Below are positions 12,801 to 21,800 of a DNA stretch of 64,000 nucleotides, piece by piece. The notes under the pieces are model-generated. The model ran no database searches. It saw nothing but the letters and a program-made list of their open reading frames with translations, and had not been told where the DNA came from. How positions within the stretch are numbered: position 1 is the stretch's first letter; each line of letters opens with the position of its first letter. The position numbers and the translations under genes are program-made. Source of the stretch: Sternotherus odoratus (lineage: Eukaryota; Chordata; Testudines; Kinosternidae); the NCBI GenBank assembly GCA_032164245.1, contig JAVMKO010000010.1, forward strand, positions 30,640,189 through 30,704,188, read 5' to 3'.

Positions 12801-15800
12801 TTACCTGTAATAAGTTTCTTAAGGTATTAGGCTTAGACTTGCGTATTTTTGCTTTATTTTGCTTGATGACTTATTTTGTTCTGTCTGTTATTATTTGAAA
12901 CAACTTAAATCCCACTTTTTATACTTAATTAAATCATTTTGTTTATTAATTAACCCAGAGAAAGCGATTAATAGCCGGGGGAGAGAACAGCTGTGCATCT
13001 CCATCAGTGTTACAGAGGGCAGACAATTTATGAGTTTACCCTGTGTAAGCTTTATACAAAGTAAAACTGATTTATTTGGGGTTTGGATCCCATTGGGAGC
13101 GGGGTGTCTGAGTGCTGGTGTCAGATAACCTACACAGCGGTTTTCACTTAAAGCCTGCAGCTTTGGGGGTGTGGCCCGGACCCTGGATCTATGCTGCAGC
13201 AGGCTAGCATGTCTGGCTCAACAAGGCAGGGATCTGGAAGCCCCAAGCTGACAGGGAAGATGGGCTCAGAGATAATTTCAGCACACCAGGTGACAGTCCC
13301 ATGTGGGTTTCTGTGATCAAACCCATCACAGTACCAGTGTGAGATTTTTAAAGATAGCTTAAGAATCGACCCAAGGCTTAAGAATCTGAAATACATTCAA
13401 AATCTGAGAGGGACAAGGTGTCGAGCATGCTTTCAAAAGTTGTAAAAGAGCAACACTCCAATGTGTAAACTACAGGACCTGAACCACCACAAAAGAAAAA
13501 TCAACCTTCTGCTGGTGGCATCTGACTCGGATAATGAAAATGAACATGCATCAGACCGCGCTACTTTGGATTGTTATCAAGCAGAAACCGTCATCAGCAT
13601 GGACCTGTATCCCTTGGAATGGTGGCTGATGCATGAAAGGACATATGAATTTTTAGCACATCTGGCACATAAATATCTTGCAATGATGGCTACAGCAGTG
13701 TCATGTGAAAGTCTGTTCTCACTTTCAGATGACAATGTAAAGAAGAAGCAGGGAGCATTATCTCCTGAAAATGTAAACAAACATGTTTGTCTGAGAAACT
13801 GGCTGAACAAGAAGTAGGACTGAGTGGAGTTGTAAGCTCTAAAGTTTTACGTTATTTTATTTTTGAATACAGTTTTTTTGTACATAATTCTACATTTGTA
13901 AGTTCAACTTTCATGATAAAGAGGTTGTACTACAATACTTTGTATTAAATGAATTGAAAAATACTCTCGTTTTTTTACAGGGCAAATACTTGAAATCAAA
14001 AATAAATATAAAGTGAGCACTGTACACTTTGTATTCTGTGTTGTAATTGAAATCAACATATTTGAAAAATGTAGAAATCATCCAAAAATATTTAAATAAA
14101 TGGTATTCTGTTATTGTTTGTGAGATTAATCACGATAAAAAATTTTAATCGCTTGACAATCCTACTTTTTACTCTACTCCAGCAGAAGCACTTTGAAGTA
14201 TTCTCAGAGGCTGGCGTACATTACTGATATAGGAGTTTATAAACTGTGAATACAACATGCAGTATGGAAAGATGCCCAAAGCTTGTTCAACCAAGCAATG
14301 CACAAACAACTGGTCAGGAACCTGAGGGCCATAACAAATTTGCATAAAATAATAGTCTTCTCTCTTTTTACTCTCTAAACGTTATATGTCTTGTCAACAC
14401 AAAAAGATTCACCAATTTAACATACATCTCATTTTAAATCAGTGTACTTAAACTGTTGCAAATCCCTATATAAACACTTACTTTAGTTTGAGTGGTTTGG
14501 TTCGAATTAAATTAAACCAATTTCTAACCAAATTCACCTAACTAAAATAAGCCAAAAAACTAGTGTTCGTAAAGCCTTTGGCACTGATTTAACTAAATCA
14601 GTTCAAAATCATGGCTTTAATTAAAGCAGTGCACTTTCCTGTGTGAATAATAAGAACATAAGAATGACCATACTGGGTCAGATCAAATGGTCCATCCAGC
14701 CCAGTATTCTGTATACTGACAGTGACCAATGCCAGGTGCCCCGGTGTGAGTGAACCTAACAGGTAATGATCAAGTGATCTCTCTCTTGTCATCCATCACC
14801 CCCCTCTAACAAACGGAGGCTAGGGACACCATTTCTCACTCAAAATGAAGGAAAGTAGTGGGCTGTCTTGAAGAACTTTGATCACCTCAGCATTTAGATT
14901 TACTCTGAAAAACATTAACAAAAAACTTGTTTTTCTTTAAAATTATTATTTCAACAGCTTTAAAAACAAATAGAAAACTGAAGAAAAAACAAATGCCCTC
15001 GACTTTTATTTGCCGTAAAGCAATCAGATATTAGGTCTCTTCTGAATATGATAACCTGTGACTTTGAAAGAACTTCTCTGACATGAAACCACATATAAAA
15101 AATTAGCCAATAACTAGACAACGGTAAAGAAATATAGAGATGCTTTCTAAATGTAAATTCTCTTTTTAAAATGGAGACCAGTTAAGTGAAATCTGGACCA
15201 GGTATGAACAAGAATCCTAATCCTTGAAATAAAAAAATATTATGAACTCAAACAGTTTATCAGCACATGGAAATTGCATCAGTTGCTTAACTTAATAATG
15301 TTACCATACTGTACTTATTTACACTGGCTTTCAACTATATTTTTAGGAAATAGATCAAAGAAAGATTCTATTTTTAAAGCAGTCTGATATTTGAATTTGC
15401 CCTCCATAAAATAAACATATAACCAAGATGTAAATGTAAACTCTACATGTAAATTAATATGTTTTGTTTAATTTCATGCACTTCTCTTCATATCTGTTGG
15501 CTTCTTTCCATTATGGTCCACCTTAATATGACATATATCATAAATGAGTGTCTCCAATGATTTATAGCATAGGACACTTTCAAATCACTAAAAAGGAGTT
15601 CACAACTCTGTGATCTCCCAGAAGATACATTCTTTATCATGAAACTGCCAAGCACTGTGGGTTGGGGAGGGAAGAAAAAACATTATTATCTGGGAATATA
15701 TAGGCTATGAAAGAGTTTCTGAGACCAGTTTCTTTTTTTATATATTACTTTTATATTGTCTTGAGGGAATGCTATGAAATGACAGTTTTAATAGAGAATT

Positions 15801-18800
15801 AAGACATCTCTAGTATGTGCCAGAGTCTGCTGTTCAAGGACCTTTAAAGAACACTTTGCAACAAGAGACTTTCAACAAATATTTTAAGTACCTTTTTAAT
15901 CTGATGTAGCAATTTGCCAAAGTTTTACAAACAACAGGAATGGCACTGTTTACAATTCTAAGCCTTTTTGTAGTATTTTTTCCAATCCTGAAGAACAGTA
16001 CAATTTTAAAAAGCTCAGCTGCACAGGTCTGTTTTTTATCAGTGACATGATGCAGGAAATACTCTAGACTATTAACAGTGAGGAATCTTCCCATGGATAC
16101 TGTGCACCCTCAATTCCAGTTGAAGTCCGTAGAATTTGAGAATGCTGAGCAGCTTGCAAGAAGTGATTAGTCCCTAACTGAAGAGAGTGGAAATTGCTCC
16201 CCAGATTTTCAGGGTGTGCATGGGAGGGGAGGGGATAGAGTAGGCAGATACAGTTCAATTTTTGCTGTTTCCTCAGAGTTTAGGTTTTCTGTTTCTCATA
16301 CTGATAGCTTTTTGTTTCTCTACATGTGATGTTGTCTTTTTTCTGTTTAAATATTTGAAAGTAAAACAAAATATATGAACACATTAAAAATGTATTTAGT
16401 CAAAATTAAAGTTGTATCAGGACAAACCTCCATCACCGAAAACCTTAAGAATGCAAATAAGTTACAGAAGAAGCCACCAGCATTTCTTGCCACCTTTGCA
16501 TCATCTGCAATGTTGTTGTATCTAAATAAGTGTCAAAGGGCTCAGGATTTACCTGAATTTTCCAAATTAGTCCAATAAAAAACATCTTCAGGTAAAATAT
16601 ATTGTTCTTGATTTTTACTAACAGCACTGGTAGGGAGGAGTTGAGATTATTTTATTTTGTTTTCGCTTTGAGAAAAGCATTTATTACTCTTTAAAAGAGC
16701 AGTTTATCTTTGTTAATTAAATGAGAAGCAGATACAAAACTTAGATTTCTAATATTACAACTTGCTATGGTGAATATGATTTAAACTAATAAGAATACAG
16801 AGATAAAAGAACACAACAAACTGTTATAATTAATATGTTATCTTTTAAAGATAATACCTAATAGTATACAAAAGTGCAAGATACAAAACTAACATTATGG
16901 CCTCCCCTCAGTTACACATGTACTACTAAAATCATAAAGATATATGCAATACCTTTTTAAAAAATGTTTTATTTGATAAACTACCCTACAGACCATCTTT
17001 GCAGAATTAAATTTAACAGTCAAGAACTAGACTTTGAGAATTTCATAATTAACTGACATTCTGACATTTATTTTTATTTCCCTCTTATATTTCAAAAATA
17101 TCATTTACAAATAAAGTATTTGGTTACTTTGAGACTGCTACTTCATTGCAAAATTTTACTATGAAAAATACTTATATTGTTCTTGAAGATACATTAGCTG
17201 GGATTAAAACAGGCTGCTCAAAGAAATGAAAGGTAAAACATACATACAGAATAGAAGTAGAATTTGTATGCGGATTTGTTTTCCATCATCATTAACTATG
17301 ATAAGCTTGTACTACAAATGCTCTAGATGTCCCTCTTAATGTTTAGCAAAAATGTCCTCCAATATTAACAAAAACAGATCTTCATGTAACTAATCAACTT
17401 GTCCAGGAATTGTCAACTTGTTCAGCATTAGCTTTCCAACACAGAGATCACACAAAGCCAATTGGTAGTAAGGTCTGAAGGCAAAAGTTGTTTTAAATTA
17501 GTTGTTGCTAACCAGGTCTTTGTTTAGGCAACTCCTTATCATTGGACTCTAAGCACTGAAAATGTTGGCACTGGCAACCCACACCTTTATTATACTTACA
17601 TACTAAGGCCTTCTCCATATTTGCACGTTTAAGTGCAGTAAAGCAGCTTTCTGCATTGTAACTGTGCAGTTGCAGCGCTGTAAAAAAAAACACACAAAAA
17701 AAAAACTCTGACAAGGTAAAATACCCTGTACAGCTTACTGCACTGGGGCTACATCACCACGGTGCCAGTGTAAACAACCTGGTCAATTGCAGAGCTGCAA
17801 TTGGCCTCTGGGAAGTGTCCCATAATGCCTGTTCTCGCCTCGCTGGTCATCGGTTTGAATTCCACTGCCCAGCCCTTAGGTGACCAAACATGAGCCCCAA
17901 ACCTTAAATTCCTTGGGAATTTTGAAAGTCCCCTTCTGGTTTGCTCAGTGACACATTCATTGGTCTCAGCACATCTTTCCAGCTGACTATGCCTGCTCCA
18001 CACACCAGACGATCCCCCGCTTGAAGCAATGCCAAAGTGATGGACCTCATCAGCATTTGGGTAAAGAAGGTTGTCCAATCCCAGCTGCGCTTCAGCGGTA
18101 GGAATTATGCTACCTATGGACAGAGTAATGATGCATGACAGAAAAGGGCCATGTTCGGGACACACTGCAGCACGGAGTCAAAGTGAAGGAGCTGTGAAAT
18201 GCCTACCACAAAGCATGGGAGGCAAACCACCATCCCAGTGCTGCGCCCACGCGCTGCCAGTTCTACAAAGAGCTGGACACGACCCTTGGTGGCGACCCCA
18301 CCTCCACTGCAAAGGCCACTGTGAATGCTTCAGTGGCTCGCATGCCAGTCGAGAGTGGACTGACCCAGGAGGAGGAAATCTTGGATGAGGGTGTGGAGGG
18401 AGACCCAGAGGATCACTCTGAAGTCAGAGATGCATGCAGCCAGGCACTCTTCTCTACTCCGGAGGAGGCTAGCCAGTCATAGCTGTTGGAGCTTGGCAAA
18501 GCGCAAACAGGAGAGAAGGCCCCAGTGCAAGTTGTTAGGGACAGGAGGGTTGCAGAAATCAGGCTTGTGTCTGTATGATGCATGTACTGAGTCGGAGTGG
18601 CACAACAAGGTGTTGACTGGCTCCCTCACTTCATGGGTATCTCCTGGAAACTTTCATGGAGATACTGGGCAATCTGCTGCCGCAGGTTCTTTGGCAGAGC
18701 TGCTCTGTTTCTTGCCCCATTAATGGTAACTTTCCCATGCCACTCTGCCATCACAGGGGGGCAGGAGGGGTGAGTTGCTGCACACAGGCAAGCCACATAA

Positions 18801-21800
18801 GGGCCGGGGTGGAAGCTGCAGTCTTGGAGAAGACCCTCCCTTGATTCCCTGCTCACCCTCAGCAGCAAGATATCTTCCATAATGAACAAAGCCTGAGGAA
18901 AATGTGGGGACCGGCATGATTATCAGGCCTTCCTTATAGTGCTGGCTTTTCCCAAGAGCCACATGCCCCATGCAGTAGAGTACTGGAACACTAATTACCC
19001 TTGCAGTTATTCACTATTTCGGGGGGTCTTGTGGCTCTCATGTGCTTGCCTGGGGTCAGCCAGTTAGTGATAGGTATGTGAATAGTGGCTGTGTTTTAAA
19101 TCACTGAATCAGTAGTCTGAGTGTTGCAAACAATACTGTACAATAACAAAACTAGGTTATCACTGGCTGAACGAAGAACTAAAGAGGACTTTCTGTGTGA
19201 TGTCATAATGCGCTCCGCAGCTGAAAAACAAGAATTGAAGGAGTGGTGGAACAGCAAGAAGAGGGACCGAAAGGAGAACATGGGGCACCAGAATGAAGCC
19301 ATGGAGCGGGTCTTAAACATTATGAGCATCAAGTGGACGCGCTCCAGATGTTACTAGCACTGCAAATAGCAGTGCAACTCCATGCCCACCATCCCCTGCA
19401 GCTGCTGTCACAAAACTCTTTCTCATGCACCCTCCAGCCACCGTCACACTCTTCTCAACCTCATGGCTCCAGTCTGTACCCACTACATTCCATTCCTCTA
19501 CCTTCACAGTCCAGCACTGCACATTCCCAGTACCCACAGCACTCAACACCCATCCCTCTGCGATTTAGCCCTGCTGAAGTACAGTGGCTAGTACCGCTAC
19601 ACTGTACTCCAAAGGGGAAGGTGGATAAAATACCTGGTCATACACAAATCTTTAACAGTCCCAGGACCCCACTTTTCCTCCTGGAACCTTTCCTTCCCCC
19701 ATTCCTCTCAGTGCTGATGTGTTTTTTTCCTCATTCTCCCTCCTCTGGTTGTTGTTTTTTAATAAAAGAATTATTTTGGTTTGAAAGCAATCTTCATTAC
19801 ATTAATTGAAAGCAAACAGAGCCCTGCAAAGCAACAGGCTATTTTCTTAAATCTTTATAGTGCATTGTCTGCACCAATCACAATCACCTCCTAGAATTAC
19901 AAGCACTGCACTCCCAAGCATAGCAGCAAATATTATTGGCTTTCAGCTTCAAATTATTGCCTCAAGGCATCCCTGATCCTTATGGCCCCGCACTGTGTCT
20001 CTCTAAGTAACCTTTGTCTCTGGCTGTTCAAATTCAGATCCCAGGCGCTGACCTAAATGGTCCAAACCTGAGTGAAGCTTTCACCCTTCCCTTCACAAAA
20101 ATTATGGAGCATACAGCACATGGCTATATGCATAGGAATATTGTCATCGGCCAGGTCCAGCCTGCTGGCTAGGCAGGGCCAGCAGGACTTTAAACAGCCA
20201 AAAGCAAACTCAACAGTCATTCTGCACTTGCTCAGCCTGTTGTTGAACCATCCTTGCTGCTGTCAAAGTGCCCCATGTATGGCTTCGTAAATTACAGTAC
20301 TAAGTGGTAGGCAGGGTCTCCCAGGATCACAGTGGGCATTTCGACTTCCCCTTTGGTGATCTTCTAGTCTGGGAAGAAAGTCCCTGCTGGCAGCTTCCTG
20401 CACAGGCCAGTGTTCCAAAAGATGTATGCGTCATGCACCTTTCCGGACCAGCCTGTGTTAATGTCCGTGAAACACCTATGATGATCCACAAGTACCTGGA
20501 GAACCATTGAAAAATACCCCTGCCGATTAATGTACTCTGGCTAGGTGATCTGGTGCCAGAATTGGAATACGTGTGCCACCTATAGCCCCTCCACAGTTAG
20601 GGAAGCCCATTTGTGCAAAGCATCCACAATATCACACATGTTGCCCATAGTCACAGTCTTTCGGCACAGGATGCAATTAATGGCCCTGCACACTTCTGTC
20701 AACACAAGTCCAATGGTTGACTTTCCCACTCCGAACTGGTTAGCAACTGATCGGTAGTAGTCTGGAGTAGCCAGCTTCCAACGTGCAATCGGCATGCACT
20801 TCTCCAATGGCAGGGCAGCTCTCATTCTCATTTTCTTGCACCATAGGAGTGAGGTGAGCTCATAACACGGTCCCATGAATGTGGCTTTCCTCAACCAAAA
20901 GTTCTACAGCCAGTGCTTCTCATCCCAGACATGTATGACAATGTGATCCCACCACTCGGTGCTGGTTTCCCCAGCCCAAAAGTGGCATTCCACTGTGATC
21001 AGTACCTCCGTGAATGCCACAAGCAATCTCATGTTGTAGCTACTACGCGTGGCAAGATCAATGTCAAACTGCTCTTCCCTTTGTAGTTTAAGGAATAACT
21101 CCACTGCCACTCGTGACGTGTTAGTGAGAGCGAGCAGCATATTGATCAACTGTGTAGCATCTATTCCTGCAGACTGAAGAGGCAGAGCAGAGCGTGCAGT
21201 ACACAAACCATTGAAAGATCGTAGCAAATGTGAACGGAAGACTGGGATGCGAAGCAATATATCACAAAGCTTTGGGACAGGACCCAGGATGCCCCGCAAC
21301 CCATTCCACCTTCCCACAACTCTTAGCAGCAGAAGAGGAAGAGATGCTCTGTGGGATAGCTGCCCAGAGTGCATCACTCTAAATACTACTGCAAGTGCCA
21401 CAAGTGTGAATACGCTATTGTGCAGGCAGCTGACAGTGTGAACACAAAACAGCAGTTTCCCTTCAGCGCTCTCTGAGCAACACTGTAACTGCCAGCACTG
21501 AACTCTGCCAGTGTAGACATATCGTAAAACACTGCACAATTACAGTACAAACCAAACAATGACGTAGTTTGTGATAAAGCAGGCAAAATCTTACCAAGAT
21601 TCAGATGTAACTACTAACATTTTATAATATAGTTTGCTACTCTTAATTTAAATGCTTCTTATATATATGTAAAAATAAATAAAAAAATATTAAAAGAATT
21701 GTAAGGTTACAAAGTCAAGCATTCAAAAAAGTTAGGAAATGTCAAAATTAAGGTTTCCTGCACAACCTTGATTTAGCACCCTTGTTAGTATACTTTAAGA

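Larger units (their letters stand above)
10920..14172. mobile_element. hAT transposon, 3.2 kb, with nested insertions
   Basis: Element 10928-14164 starts TAGGGCTGTCAATTAACCGC and ends TTGACAATCCTA. The 8 bp duplication CTTTTTAC stands at 10920-10927 and 14165-14172. A hAT dimerisation-domain remnant lies near the right end (13461-13817). Three later insertions interrupt it: a mariner MITE (11126-11636), an LTR-like block (11942-13330) and, inside that block, a fold-back retroposon (12545-12775). Subtracting them leaves about 1.3 kb, so the original element was already internally deleted. Confidence 0.8.
17604..21527. mobile_element. Decayed PIF/Harbinger transposon, 3.9 kb
   Basis: The element at about 17607-21524 is flanked by TAA (17604-17606 and 21525-21527), fitting the 3 bp TWA duplication of Harbinger elements. 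The right end reads CCAGTGTAGACATATCG; the left is worn. It holds remnants of the two typical proteins in convergent orientation: a Myb/SANT-like protein on plus (17985-19650) and the DDE transposase on minus (19930-21180). Related MITEs occur at 51686-51948 and in fragments elsewhere. Confidence 0.7.

Noticed and set aside
19313..19809. Ser/Pro/His-rich 158-codon plus frame as a separate gene
   Set aside because: It is the tail of the Harbinger accessory-protein remnant continuing from the preceding frame.
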